Notes: generated by a model not told the origin, from the sequence alone. DNA of 64,000 nucleotides from Septoria linicola (GCA_024114885.1 CP099427.1:806001-870000), one strand, 5' to 3'. Numbered from the stretch's first letter, positions 49,246-61,080 are shown. Program-made: numbers and translations.

Positions 49246-52245
49246 ATGAGCTCGTTTGCCAACTCGTTCTGGTCTGCGGACTACGCTGGAGGTGTGATCA
49301 AGCATACATGACCATGCAGGTCTATGCTAACACGACATAGGTCTTGGGGTGCTCTTTGGGAAGTTGCAACAGGGTGTCCAGGAGAATGAGCAGCTACTCA
49401 CTGTTGCGCGGGCGCGCGCTGAAGCTGAAGACACATTTGGGCAAAAGTTGGCAGACATCGAGACGGCCACGAATAGAATAGATGGAGGCTTTCAGAGAGA
49501 TGATGGCGCCAGTGTCAAGAAGGTTCGTATGCTGGAGCTGTGCTTACGATGCGCAGTACTGACAGGCGGCAGGCATACGAAGGTGTACGCACAGAAATGG
49601 GCGAGGAAGCGAGGAACCACAAGAAGATCGCGTCGAACATTCGGGAACTTGTCGTGAACCCATTCAGCAGGTGGTGTGATCAGCACGCTGCGCGAGTGCA
49701 GAATAGCCAGGACGACCTTCAGGGACGGATCAAGGCCCACGATCGACAGGCGGAGACGGTCCGACAGTATCGCAGTCAGTATTACAACAAATGTCGGAGA
49801 GTGGAAGATCTGGATGAAGAGGAGAAGCTAGCTTTTCAGGATCCTCAGGCGGCTGCTGTGACCAATTCCCCGAAAGCTATGAGTGTCACAAGCGTGCCGA
49901 GCATAAAAATCGCAGAGGAAGAGCCGGAGCCGGAGCCTGTGGAGATCGGGGATGAGACGTATCAGCCCGAGCAGATCAAGAAAATCTTGTCGCATGCATT
50001 GGACAACATACCATTAGGGGAAACCAAAGTCCCAATCCTGGGGACATACCAGAATACCACTTCCGGAGCAGATATCACGGAGTATATTCAGAAGCATCTC
50101 GGAGCCAATAGCGTTGCCTACGCCGAGCGCATCGGTCAGGACTTGTGCGATAATGGATTCCTTCGTCTCGTCGGAAACGTGGGCAACAGCTTTGCGAATA
50201 GCAGCAAAATGAAGTACCAATGGAAAACCAAGGTATTTCAGATTACGGGAATGCCTGAGAAGCGGAATCCGCTCCATAGGTCATCAACCATGATGTCTAG
50301 CAGCTCAGATGGATCTACTCCTGGTAGTCCTGTCATCGGTGACAAAGTTAGCGAATATCTTGGAGGCTGGAACCCGCTGAACAATGCTCACCCGAATGAG
50401 ACACCTGCAGAACGATTGCGTAGGGAAGCGAGAGAGGCTGACGAGCGCTACAAGACGGCTGTAAAGAAGCTTGACGGCCTGCGATGCAGTCTGGAGGAAG
50501 CCATGATCGATCACATGAAGTTCATGGAGCGTTGCGAGCTGGATAGACTAAAGGCCATTAAAAGCGTCATCCTGGACTTCAGTGGTGCCGTGAGCAACGT
50601 CATTCCATCGCTGCAATCGAGCGTGGACAATATGATGTTGTTCCAAGAGACAGTCCAACCACTGGGAGATTTGCGATATCTGCTTGAGAACTACAGGACA
50701 GGCAGTTATGTGCCGAAGGTCACGGTCTACGAGAACTACTACAACAAGGTCGAAGATCAGACCTTTGCTGTGGACATTGAGGCGCGAGCACGAGCGGACA
50801 AGAAACGTGTGCCGCTCATCATCACGTCCATCTTGACCTTCTTGGACTCACATTACCCGGATCTGGAGGGTGATGAAGCTCGCCGGAGCATCTGGCTCGT
50901 GGATGTGCCTCTGGGTGCTACACACCACCTTCGCAATCAGATCAACAACGGCGGACCTGTGTCGCAGGCTACACTTGAGAAGTACGAAGTTCCCATCGTT
51001 GCCGCTTTGTTGAAGCTCTATCTCCTGGAGCTCCCGGACAGCTTGGTCAGCTCGCATGTTTACGAAATCATCAAAACTATCTATGCATCAACAGCGCAGT
51101 CAACTTCAGAGGCTGCTCGCGTGCAAGTCATTCAGTCGACTCTTGGACAGCTTCGCCTCGCAAACATTGCTACCCTGGATGCGCTCATCACGCACTTCAC
51201 CAGACTCATCGAGCTCACGAGCGCTGATGACGAATATGTTGGCAAGCTTGCCACTGTCCTCGCGCCTTGCATCATGCGACCCAAGCAGGAAACTGGTTTG
51301 AGCATGAACGAGAAGTACAATGTGCGGCTCATTCGAGATCTGCTCGCGCATAAGGACGCAATATTTGGAGAGCTTAAGCGGCAATCCAGCTTGACGCACA
51401 CTGCTTCGGGCACTCGACAGACCCGTGCCATCAGTACTGACGAGTCGAAGCGCAAGGAAGCTATGGAGGAACGCCAGCGGGCCATAGCTGCTGCACAACA
51501 CACCCAAACAACTGGTGTGCGGAGCAGAGCTTCGAGCCCAGCGACTGACACCAGAGTACCGCTTCCGGTGGCAGGACATCGCCGTGATCGCAGTCGAGGA
51601 CCGGAGACCAGATTTCCAGTGAGCACAACGGCAGCACAGAACTCCCGTGTCATGTCACCCACTGCAGATCGGTCCAGCACATCCACTACCTCTGGGCATC
51701 GCGACAGCCTGAGCGTGCCGCAAAGTCCACCTAGTAGTCGCACGAGCGACGCACCTGAGAAGACGAACGGATTCCACCAACCGCCACCCGCTGAAGGGTA
51801 CACGCCTCGCGCCCGGAGTGGTACTGAGACTACCAATCGCAGCTCAGCACACGTCTCCGCCTCGATCAACTCGCCGAGTGATTTCATGAATCCGAGCCAG
51901 ATCTACACTGGTGGCGCAGACAACCAACCTCCTGCGGCTAGCACGACAACGCGCGACTCTGTTGCAAGCAACATCAGCATCAAAGCGCCAGCATCGAAGT
52001 ATAAGCTCTCTAACCCCGAAGAGCAATCACCTGTGGCAGCGACTCCGACCGACGGAACCCCTACCAAAACGGACAGCTTCTCTCGAAGCCGTGGCGTAGC
52101 AGGCAGACGGGGAACTGGAGGTCTGCGTCGCCAATCTCTGGTCAACAAACACGAAAGTGGAGATCTGACAGACTCTCCAGTGGCAGCTGAGTCGCCGGAG
52201 ACTAGAGGTGTGCAGCTTGAGGATAAAGCCATGGACTTTGACTAG
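49246..52245 (+). CDS. RGD2: F-BAR / DEP / RhoGAP protein, Rgd2 type
   Basis: Exons 49246-49291, 49341-49522 and 49573-52245 (introns 49 and 50 bp); the product is 966 residues. The spliced start FANSFWSADYAGGLGVLFGK matches the beginning of F-BAR GAPs. The F-BAR helices (residues 1-230, and again about 350-450) are interrupted by a DEP domain (about 246-303: EYIQKHLGANSVAYAERIGQ). The RhoGAP-like domain covers about 490-675 (VPLIITSILTFLDSHYPDLE, VPIVAALLKLYLLELPDSLV). The position where active RhoGAPs carry GIFRxSG reads SIWLVDVPLG here, so the arginine finger is not evident. The last 280 residues are Ser/Thr/Pro-rich and probably disordered. Family members bind curved plasma membrane and regulate Cdc42 or Rho5 in polarity; whether this one is catalytically active is open. 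Confidence 0.92.
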
Positions 52246-52936
52246 GAGTGGAATCCTGATGGCGTCGACATTGGGTATGGGATTTCGGACTCAATCCAAA
52301 ACACGCCCGAGGCGATGAGGGCTGTGTCTCCGTTGTGAGCGCTGCTGGAGGCTTTGTGTCGTTTGGTAGCCATTTATGACTACTTGTGGCATTTGTTACG
52401 TTTGAGCGATGGGCAATGTGCAGTATTGAGCACGAAGCATATGGATCAATGTAGTTACTCTCAACGAAGCAAATGTTTCATACGACCACAAAGAGTATGT
52501 TGACCTCACAGACTGCCATTGCTGCCTGCATCGCGGAATGTGGCTTGGCGTGTGAGCTTGCTTGCGTGCTAGGGTTGACTAAACTTTCCTCTGGGACGAC
52601 AGCAACATGGTTCACAGCCGAGTTCTTGCTAAGCAGATACCATTGACTGACTCCTTGTGGATTCTCACCATTGTTTGCAGATTTTCAGTGCTATTGTCCT
52701 CAGCAGCAGCCAGCTTTTTGGGAATTAGCAGAATTGTCGAAACATGGCTTTCCGGGCCACATGAGTTGCACACTGTGCATTCACGACTCAGCCTCGATGA
52801 CATTTTCAGCCACATCCAAGAGCCGACTTCGTCTGCACAATCCAAGCTCTGATACGATATCATTCCAGCCAGCATATAAGAGCAGCCGCCTGACTCAGAA
52901 GATATCCAACACGAAGAGCCGAAAACCACAAGCACA
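52246..52936. other. intergenic region
   Basis: 691 bp between two plus-strand genes: the 3' flank of the RhoGAP gene and the promoter of the deaminase-like gene. Frames at 52607-53109 are unsupported. Confidence 0.55.
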
Positions 52937-54076
52937 ATGCCCGTCGACACCTCCTTCACAAGATCCCTCCCCAAAGTTGAACTCCACGCCCACCTCACCG
53001 GCAGCATCAGCCCAGCATGTCTCCACTCCATCTGGCAAAACTCCGCGTCCTCAAATACACTACAAGACCCCTCCATTGCACTCAAACCTCCCGGCGAGCA
53101 CCACGACATTTACACTTTCTTCAAGATCTTCGATACGTACATTTACGGCCTCGTGAATACACCCGAGACTGTGAGACTCGCTACGTGGAGTGTTTTGCAG
53201 GAGTTTAAGGATGATGGGGTGAAGTATTTGGAGTTGAGGACGACGCCGAGAGAGTGTGTGGAGACGAGGATGACGAAGGAGGGGTATTTGGAGGGTGTGC
53301 TTGGGGAGATGGAGAGGTTTAATGAGGAGGAAGGAAGGGCAGGGGAAGGGGGGATGAGGACGTTTTTGATTTTGAGTGTGGATAGGAGGAATACGCTTGA
53401 GCAGGCGATGCGTGTTGTGGAGCTTGCGGTGAAGTATAGGGACAGGGGAGTGGTGGGTGTGGATTTGTGTGGGAATCCGCTTGTTGGGCCGATTGAGCAT
53501 TTGAAGCCGGCTTTTGAGAGGGCGAGAGAGTGTGGGTTTAAGATCACATTGCATTTTGCTGAAGTGCCTGCCTCGAGTACGGAAGCGGAGTTGGAAATGT
53601 TGTTGGCGTTGAGGCCGGATAGGATTGGGCATGTGATTCATACGAGCGAAGCGATTGAAGAGAAGATTGAGAGCATGGGGGTAGGTTTGGAGTTGTGTCT
53701 CAGCTGTAATGTGCATGCGAAGATGTTGCCGGATGAAGGTGGGTTTGCTGAGCACCATCTTGGAAAGTGGAAGGAGAGGAGCAATGCGATTGCGTTGTCT
53801 GTAAGTTTGTCCATTTTTCTCAAGTGCCTTCGCTAGGTTTCGACAATTTGAGCTGCTGACTGATGCGATTACCTGCAGACTGACGATGTTGGCGTGTTCG
53901 GAAGCCCTCTATCGCACGAGTATTTGCTTGCCGCGCAGCATTTCTATCTTAGCAAGCCTGATCTCATCGAGCTGAGTCGGAGAGCCGTATCTTCAATATT
54001 CGGAGATACACATGAGAAGGCCAGACTTCAGCAGCTTTTGGACAGCTTCGAAGACAGCTCATTGCCTGGAATTTGA
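52937..54076 (+). CDS. ADAL: adenosine deaminase-like protein (N6-methyl-AMP deaminase type)
   Basis: Exons 52937-53800 and 53879-54076 (78 bp intron); the product is 353 residues. It is a metal-dependent TIM-barrel amidohydrolase. The zinc ligands are the two histidines of ELHAHLTGSIS (17 and 19), a His in ITLHFAE (near 207) and an Asp in STDDVGVFG, which is restored across the intron. YLELRTTPRE, GVDLCGNP, RIGHVIHTS and LELCLSCNV are conserved ADA-fold segments. HAHLTGSIS and the YLELRTTPR stretch place it in the ADAL branch rather than with classical adenosine or adenine deaminases. ADAL enzymes hydrolyse N6-methyl-AMP to IMP and clean up nucleotides released from m6A-containing RNA. The final helix region (LQQLLDSFEDSSLPGI) ends the protein normally. 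Confidence 0.88.
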
Positions 54077-54161
54077 CCTGGTCAGCCCGCTCGAGCTGCC
54101 CTTCTAAGGTCTGTGCGAGACTATGGCAAAGGTCAGGACGGCGACGGTACCTCTAAGGAAC

Positions 54162-55145
54162 TCATTGCAAGAATGCCCAGGTCAAATCATCTAGGGTAGT
54201 GTAGATCCGTCCTAAGCCCATCAACTCCTGTCCCGCCGCATAGATCAGTCTACTTTCTACGCCAAGTCGACGGGCGATCTCATCTGCGTGCATACCATAG
54301 ACCAGGTGCGCTGCTCTCAGTGTTTGCATAATAGCATCAGGCACGGAGTTCTCGAGCAGACACCCAGTTGCGGGCTGCTCAAGGGCAGAACCAGGCACAA
54401 GCTTGCGGACGAGAGCAACGGCAAACTCTGGAACGGGATAAAAGAGTTCCTCGAGTTCTTGGTCTGTCGCCTTCGCCTCGGCCTTCTCACTCCATAAGAT
54501 TCGATACCAGTCCCGAACGATCGCTGCACGGAAGCACTGATGGGTTCGGCCTTTGCAGTAAACCTCTGCTGTGATCTTGAGTAGTATGCCTTTGAGCTCC
54601 ACCAGATCGCGACCGCGAAGGTGACCCTCGAAAGAACGAAAGATGTCCTCGCGCCAGCCCAAGACTTGGTACTTGTCCGCTAGGACATATGCCTCGATGT
54701 CATGATAGAGAGCGTCCAGCACGTCGGAGTACACATTGTCGCAGTCGGCGTTGTTGAGGTATCTGACCATACACTCCACGGCGTGGAAGTCGTCCTCTCG
54801 AAGTGTGACTTGGCCGAGCTTTGCTTCCTGGTGTACGTTAGATTCGAAGTCATACCTTTGTCGTCTTGAGTGATCGAGTTATCGGCACGAAGAGGTGAAA
54901 AGAGGGAGATGAATCAGATCCTGGCTCGAGCATACTTTATTCCAGCCGCTGCATAGCTTCTCAAAGTACGGCGAGTGAGCACTTGCGAGAAGTCGATTAA
55001 CCTTGAACTCGCGGCCTTCGCAGACGATCGTGAAGTCTCCAAAGCCGCCGCCTTGGGCAAGTCTGTAGAGCGTAAGTTGCACACCAGCACGCTCCAAGCG
55101 TTCGTCTGCTTACTTGGAGATGCGAGTCTTCCAGTCTTGCGCCAT
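54162..55145 (-). CDS. BTB/POZ domain protein
   Basis: Three exons on the minus strand: 55145-55114, 55062-54936 and 54827-54162 (introns 51 and 108 bp); the product is 274 residues. The BTB fold spans about residues 10-130: FGDFTIVCEGREFKVNRLLA, SAHSPYFEKLCSGWNKEAK, VTLREDDFHAVECMVRYL, and YVLADKYQVLGWRE. After it comes a helical region of about 140 residues without a recognised domain; no Kelch or MATH repeat is present. Small fungal BTB proteins of this kind are numerous and may act as oligomerisation modules or Cul3 adaptors; the role here is not known. Exon 1 encodes MAQDWKTRIS. The splice from WNK to EAK restores the common FKEA-type BTB join. Confidence 0.85.
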
Positions 55146-55655
55146 CGTGATCGGCCGACTCTGTAGACTGTGTTGTCAGGTAGCTAACTTTGGGGCGGGA
55201 GCAGCTGTCAGTAGGCACGTGGAAAAGCTTCAACAGCGAGTCAACCTGTCTAGGAAGGAGCTAACAGCCTGGCATGAGCTCTTGCCTGAGCTTCGCACTG
55301 CCATTTGTGCAGGTAAGGAAGCATATGAAGGCCGGTAGAATGTAACTGAGCCATCGTTACCCAGACTGAGCCGCAGCGGATCATATTTGTCTTACACTGC
55401 ATAAAGACTGCCCACTATAGCCTACGACGATTGTCGATGATCATGGACCTCGGTGCCCGCCATGATCAACCTGATCGAAGTTGTCACACACATGCAGGCG
55501 ACCGCGACCATGCCGAGGCGGCAGATATCACTGGCCCCATTATCCTGCCCCTTTGCAAGCGACTTCCTAGCAGGTTGCGACAGCTGCTTTGGCTGTGACC
55601 ATCGCCTCCAAATCCTAGTCCCAGGACCGATCGAACGAGTAGTGTAAGCAGCGTC
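55146..55655. other. intergenic region
   Basis: 510 bp between two minus-strand genes: the promoter of the BTB gene and the 3' flank of lumazine synthase. No gene is recognised. Confidence 0.6.
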
Positions 55656-56342
<687 letters not shown>

Positions 56343-56693
56343 AATGTCGGTGATGATCGCTTGTTGTCAATGAAAGCGGAGACTATCGTGCTGCTATGAA
56401 TGTGACTCGGATGTAAGCTGTTCAGATCTGGCTCGTCAATGTCAAGAAGCTCCGTGAGGAAGCGGGACAGCCCTGTGGTTCAGGGCATGGTGCCTGCCGA
56501 TCGCGGGGCTGGGCGATGACGAAATTGAGGCAGGAACAGTTGTGGAACGTGCATGTGAAACTGCCATTGTGTCTCGATAGAGAAGTAGGCAAAGTGAGCT
56601 TTACTTCGCTCCAATAATATCAGCATTACTCGGCACCGGGCTCCAACATCGAGAGTGCAGCTCAGAAGATGGGTCGGCTACTGCTGTCCGGTG
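56343..56693. other. intergenic region
   Basis: 351 bp between lumazine synthase and Pch2, both on the minus strand. It holds the promoter of the first and the 3' flank of the second. Nothing else is seen. Confidence 0.6.
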
Positions 56694-58181
56694 CTAGACC
56701 TTACGGGCCTGCTTCGCGAGCAACTCCTGGTCGACCGCGGCCTCGAGAGCAGTAACGGCATCATCCAGAGAACAATTCCCTCCCTGCCCTGAGTTAGCTA
56801 CGAGTATGCTCACGAATAATGACAACTCACCCAAGTCCACATTGCCAGACCAAGAATGGGCAATCGGCGTAATGTACGCCCACTAAAGCCCTCACACTTT
56901 TGAGCCAAGGCCCAGACTCGACGGCAAGCTGCCTGTGGCTGGTCATAATACGCAATATGCATTTCAGCCAAGGTCGCGATCGACGGAGGTTCGAGCATGG
57001 TCCACTGCTCGGATGACGATGGCAGACTCTGCTCTGAGGCACGAGACGGTGAGCTACCGTGACTGGACCGGGCCACAACCGGCACAGCAGCAAGATCGAT
57101 CAGACTAGCTCGAACAAGCTCATTCAAGCAAGATCGAAAGATGTTGTAGATTGCAGACGGCGACGGACTAGGAATCAATTGCTTGATATCCACCCGATCG
57201 AGGAATGCTGGGTCCTGTAGGATGCATGTCAGTGCTATCATTAGAGCTTGAAAGAGCAGTGAGGTTGCTTACGATAGCAGTGAGCAGGTTGCTAGTGCAC
57301 AGCACTATGATGTTCGGCAGTGCTCTCAGTCGGTCTAGTGCTGTGAGTAGCTGGTTGGTAGCTCTTATGCCATCGCTACACTCTCCGCCAGCGTTCGCCT
57401 TCTCTCTTGACCCGGCGATGGTCTCGACCTCATCCATCACGACGCAGATAAGGGTCGTCGAAGACTGCGCCATGCCATATATCTTCTCAAACAAGTTGCC
57501 AATGAGCTTCCCACTCTCACCGAAGTACTTGGAGAGCATGGCGTTCGTGTTGACTTCGACCAGCACAGCCTGCGCAAAGGTACCAGAAAGGCGGATGCTC
57601 AACTTCTGCGCGAGTGCACGGCACAACGTGCTCTTGCCGGATCCTGGCGGACCATGCAACAGGCAAAGGCGGTTCCAGTTGAATGTGCTCAGGTTGAGCC
57701 CAGGCTGTTTCATGACGCCGAGCATACGATTGAGGTAACGCAACAGCTGAGATGGCAGGGCCTCGTCGTATATCAGTGAGTTCCATTCATCCTTGAGTGC
57801 GACGTGCGGGAGAGGCAGGATGCGAGCTTGTGGCACATTAGACTGGTCCTCAGTCTGACTTATGCGGCGTCGTGGACGGCCTTCTTCGTTGAGCTTCAGG
57901 GCGTAAGTCACAATGTCAAGCTGGACTTCGTCAATGTTGTAGTACCCGGCATCTTTGGGCGGACCTGTGTAGTCTGCAATGTCGACACGTTCAATAGCTG
58001 CAGCGCACGCAGCTTTCTCGTACCCGGAGATCTCGTGGTTGACTTTCAACGCCACGTAGTTGTCGTAGAGGAACTGCTTGATGGTGGTGCAGACATCTTG
58101 CACGGTGGCGGGCGGCAGCTTGCAGCTAGTCAGAAGTATTTCAATGTGAAGTGTCGGCTTCAAGAGGCCGGTAGTAGCCAT
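56694..58181 (-). CDS. PCH2: AAA+ ATPase Pch2/TRIP13
   Basis: Exons 58181-57273, 57214-56831 and 56783-56694 on the minus strand (introns 58 and 47 bp); the product is 460 residues. Residues 1-150 form the substrate-recognition N-domain. The AAA+ module follows, with Walker A LLHGPPGSGKSTLCRAL (about 172-188), Walker B ICVVMDEVETIAGSREKA (about 245-262) and the sensor-1 region NIIVLCTSNLL. DPAFLDRVDIKQ, with the arginine expected to contact ATP, lies at the start of exon 2. Pch2/TRIP13 remodels HORMA-domain proteins (Hop1, Mad2) in meiotic axis checkpointing and spindle-checkpoint silencing, acting as a hexamer. The last short exon (GGNCSLDDAVTALEAAVDQE) gives the usual C-terminal helix. An overlapping upstream frame begins at 58252 (see findings). 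Confidence 0.93.
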
Positions 58182-58584
58182 GTTGTATGGCCGCTGAAGT
58201 GGATGTTAGAGTGATCAAGTGAAGATGGATCAAGGTCGGTGAAGGTGGCCATTTTGCTTGGGCTGTTGTCAAGGCAAGCGCAAACGAACAGGTGGGAGAA
58301 GGCGCGAATCGCTACTTCCTTACTCGCTCGCTGGACTTCAAAGTCAATAGCAAGTAAAAAATGGCAGTTCGTGCTGTCGACAGGATGCTGATATGTCCAA
58401 GCCTCGCAATATACACATGCCAGTGGTCCACGCATCAGGATTCTGACATGCCATGAACACCATACGAAACAAGAGAGCATCACCCATGATCTCTATCCTT
58501 CAAACGCCGGCATGTCTCGTTCCAGTCATCATGCAAAATTTAGCCGCCACGGAAAGTGTGGCGGTCTTGCTCGAATGTAGTCGC
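58182..58584. other. intergenic region with an overlapping upstream ORF
   Basis: 403 bp between the Pch2 start and the CAP-H stop (both minus). A minus-strand ATG at 58252 opens a 30-codon frame (MATFTDLDPSSLDHSN...) that runs past the Pch2 ATG and stops at 58160, so the leader contains an overlapping upstream ORF if transcription starts far enough upstream. Confidence 0.55.
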
Positions 58585-61080
58585 TCATATGTCTCCTTCC
58601 GCAATAATGGCGCCAAAGTCCTTCTTCACAGTCAGGTCTGTCCAGTCATCCACGTTCTCGATTACGAGACCTTTTTCGTTTGCAAGGTGCAAAAGGCAGA
58701 TGAAGCCGTACGAGGTGCTGATATCGCCCATTTGCTGTTTTGGATAAACGTGCTGGAGGTTGTTCATGATATCCGTGAACTTTAGCGTTGATTTGTCGTC
58801 AAATGATAGCGCAGGGATGATAGGTCGAGCAGCTGGAGTCTGAGGTTGGGCTCTATGGTGCGCTGTTAGCAGATAATAGCATGTTCCAGGCCGTGAGTCT
58901 ACTGACCTTTGCTCGAAGCCGATGCCTCGCCACATCTCCTCTTTTAGCCGCCTAACATCGACCTTCTTCGCTACTCTCGCATATTGCACATATTCGGGAC
59001 GTGTTCGCCGGGATTGTGCGACCAGATTTGCACCAAATGCGTCCCCTCCTGCTCCGCCCTCTGTCGGACCAGCGACACTGTCTATTCCAGTACCGGCAGG
59101 CCCGCCAACATCATCTGCGCCGGGGGAGAAGTGCTCACGAGCATCGGCAAAGTCGTCGTCATCATCGTCCATCGCTCCGCCAGCCATTGGCAAGCCGTCA
59201 TCCTGGAAGAAGTTGGCATCATAATCGCCCTGCACAGCATCTTCTGCGTCCATGGGATGAGGAGCAGCATCATCTCTGCCCTGTGCCGCCCAGTATGCTT
59301 CGTCGACTTCGCCGTTGGCTGGCAGCGGCCGTCCAGATTGGCCGTTTCTCCGCGCTCCCATTTTTGCCTTCGGTTTCAGGAAGAGCTTCAAAAGATCTTT
59401 TGAGTTGAAGTGCTTGTCATCTGGTAGTAAATTGCGATTCTTGCTCTTCCACTCCTTCTTCGGTAGGCAGATGCTGCTATTAGTTGGTGCACTTGTGTAC
59501 AAGAGATTTGCCAATGCTTGTGACATGGGCGCTGCGAAGTCGATTTCGAATGGCTCTTTCTCCTTTCGTGTCCGCGTCGGCTTCACAGTGTTGGCTTCCT
59601 TGATCCGTGCAATTTTCCAGTGTTCAGGTCCTGCCCAATTCTTCTGCAATGCATTGTCAAAATAGTTCAAGATGTTTTCCTGGTCGTGGGGCCGATGTTG
59701 AAGTGTCACTCCATATGCGTTGCTATTCGTGTCGAAAACGCCGACCTCGCCAGCTGCGTCGTCGCCCGCTTCTGCTCCCGCTGAAGCATCGTATACACGC
59801 ATTTGAGGTTGTAGCGCTGTATCTCTGGCCCAAGCCTCTCCACCTTCACCAAACCCAACATCATCAGGCATATCAACGCCAAGCGGCCCAGCATCGTCAT
59901 CGTCACCGAATGCGGCGATCTGGTCGTTCAGGTTGATACCACTGTTGTTGACTTCGTGCGCCTCACTGTCGGCCTCTGGATGCTCGTCCCGCCAGTTCTC
60001 AGGGGCCTTCAGGAAGGGCAGATCTAGAGCACCGTCGCCGCCACCAAGTTCGAACGTCTTCAGTGAAGGACATATATCCTGGGTGTCCAGCATATTCAAG
60101 TCGGGAAAGAATCGCAGCCCGAGCGCAGCAACATCTACAGGGCCATCTTCTAGCACAGTTTCCTGTAATTCTAATGCAGTCTTGTCATCCTCTTCGCCTT
60201 CTGGCTCCATGCTGTCCCGCCTTGAGTCCTCCACATCTGCGTCTTGAGCATCGTCGCTGCTGTCGAATACGATTCGTCCAGTACTGTCAATCGACAGATG
60301 GTTCATAAGAAGACCCTTCGCTCCGCCTTCGTCGAAATCTGCTGCAGCCTTCTTGAACAGCGGATCCACTGAGAACTCGAGCTCCATCTTTTTGAGCTTG
60401 AGTGTCTCGAAACTCGTTGCAAGGGTAGCCTCTGCTGATCTTTGTGCCTTCTTTCGCCCTTTCTTCTTGGTGCCATCTTCATTCTCCTCATCCTCGTCGC
60501 CCTCTTCTGCACCGTCCTCTGCCTCCCCGCCTTTGCGTTTCTTGTTGCCGCTATCTGCCAGACCACTCAATAACTTTCCCGTCTCTGTCGCCACACTGTC
60601 TACTCTGCTCGTGTAAATCTTGACGCAGCCATCGAGAGTGCAGCTAGCCTTCTGAAAGTTCACCCCATTGCCCTCCTTCAGTAGACTCATGTCGTGGAAG
60701 TAATCAATCAGCGCAAAGTCCCATGAATTATTGGCATTGATTTTGTTGTCTGTGGCCATCTTCATCCAGGTCTCGAAGTTGGCGAGAATTGGTACCCGCT
60801 TCATAGGCGTTACATGGTCTCCTCGCACTCCATATGGATCGTCGTCGTCCTGTATAGGTGTCGCCGGGCCACCCTCGCCGCGACCCAGCGATTTCCGTTT
60901 GCGCTGCGGAGTGGTCGCAGCGGCTTTGAGAGAAGACATTTGCCGCGAATGCAGCGCTTTGCGGTTTTGTAGTCGTTGGGCCTTTTCCTCGTCGTCGTCG
61001 TTCAATGGTATCTGCATCGACTTCACGGGCGATTGCGCATAGCTGCCTGACGCGCCGCCTGTTGCTCGCACGCGAGGCAT
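58585..61080 (-). CDS. BRN1: condensin subunit CAP-H (Barren)
   Basis: Exons 61080-58907 and 58852-58585 on the minus strand (54 bp intron); the product is 813 residues. It is the kleisin of condensin, which bridges the Smc2-Smc4 heads and recruits the HEAT subunits to compact mitotic chromosomes. The N-terminal kleisin region is clear (about residues 75-165: FETWMKMATDNKINANNSWD, DYFHDMSLLKEGNGVNFQKA, CTLDGCVKIYTSRVDSV). Several acidic stretches and a basic KKKGRKKAQR patch follow. The central Barren-family segment is EHWKIARIKEANTVKPTRTR, with PFEIDFAAP after it. The C-terminal winged helix contains LKFTDIMNNLQHVYP and STSYGFICLLHLANEKGLVI. ATG 61080 (MPRVRATGG) is preferred over upstream in-frame starts because it begins the conserved N-terminus. 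Confidence 0.93.
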   Translation of the reverse strand: MPRVRATGGASGSYAQSPVKSMQIPLNDDDEEKAQRLQNRKALHSRQMSSLKAAATTPQRKRKSLGRGEGGPATPIQDDDDPYGVRGDHVTPMKRVPILANFETWMKMATDNKINANNSWDFALIDYFHDMSLLKEGNGVNFQKASCTLDGCVKIYTSRVDSVATETGKLLSGLADSGNKKRKGGEAEDGAEEGDEDEENEDGTKKKGRKKAQRSAEATLATSFETLKLKKMELEFSVDPLFKKAAADFDEGGAKGLLMNHLSIDSTGRIVFDSSDDAQDADVEDSRRDSMEPEGEEDDKTALELQETVLEDGPVDVAALGLRFFPDLNMLDTQDICPSLKTFELGGGDGALDLPFLKAPENWRDEHPEADSEAHEVNNSGINLNDQIAAFGDDDDAGPLGVDMPDDVGFGEGGEAWARDTALQPQMRVYDASAGAEAGDDAAGEVGVFDTNSNAYGVTLQHRPHDQENILNYFDNALQKNWAGPEHWKIARIKEANTVKPTRTRKEKEPFEIDFAAPMSQALANLLYTSAPTNSSICLPKKEWKSKNRNLLPDDKHFNSKDLLKLFLKPKAKMGARRNGQSGRPLPANGEVDEAYWAAQGRDDAAPHPMDAEDAVQGDYDANFFQDDGLPMAGGAMDDDDDDFADAREHFSPGADDVGGPAGTGIDSVAGPTEGGAGGDAFGANLVAQSRRTRPEYVQYARVAKKVDVRRLKEEMWRGIGFEQRSVDSRPGTCYYLLTAHHRAQPQTPAARPIIPALSFDDKSTLKFTDIMNNLQHVYPKQQMGDISTSYGFICLLHLANEKGLVIENVDDWTDLTVKKDFGAIIAEGDI

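Noticed and set aside
51132..51887. 251-codon minus-strand frame within the RhoGAP gene
   Set aside because: Fully antisense to the coding exon of an identified protein.
58160..58483. Upstream minus-strand frame as an N-terminal exon of Pch2
   Set aside because: It is in a different frame from Pch2, no splice donor/acceptor pair joins them sensibly, and the Pch2 N-domain is complete from 58181; treated as an overlapping upstream ORF instead.
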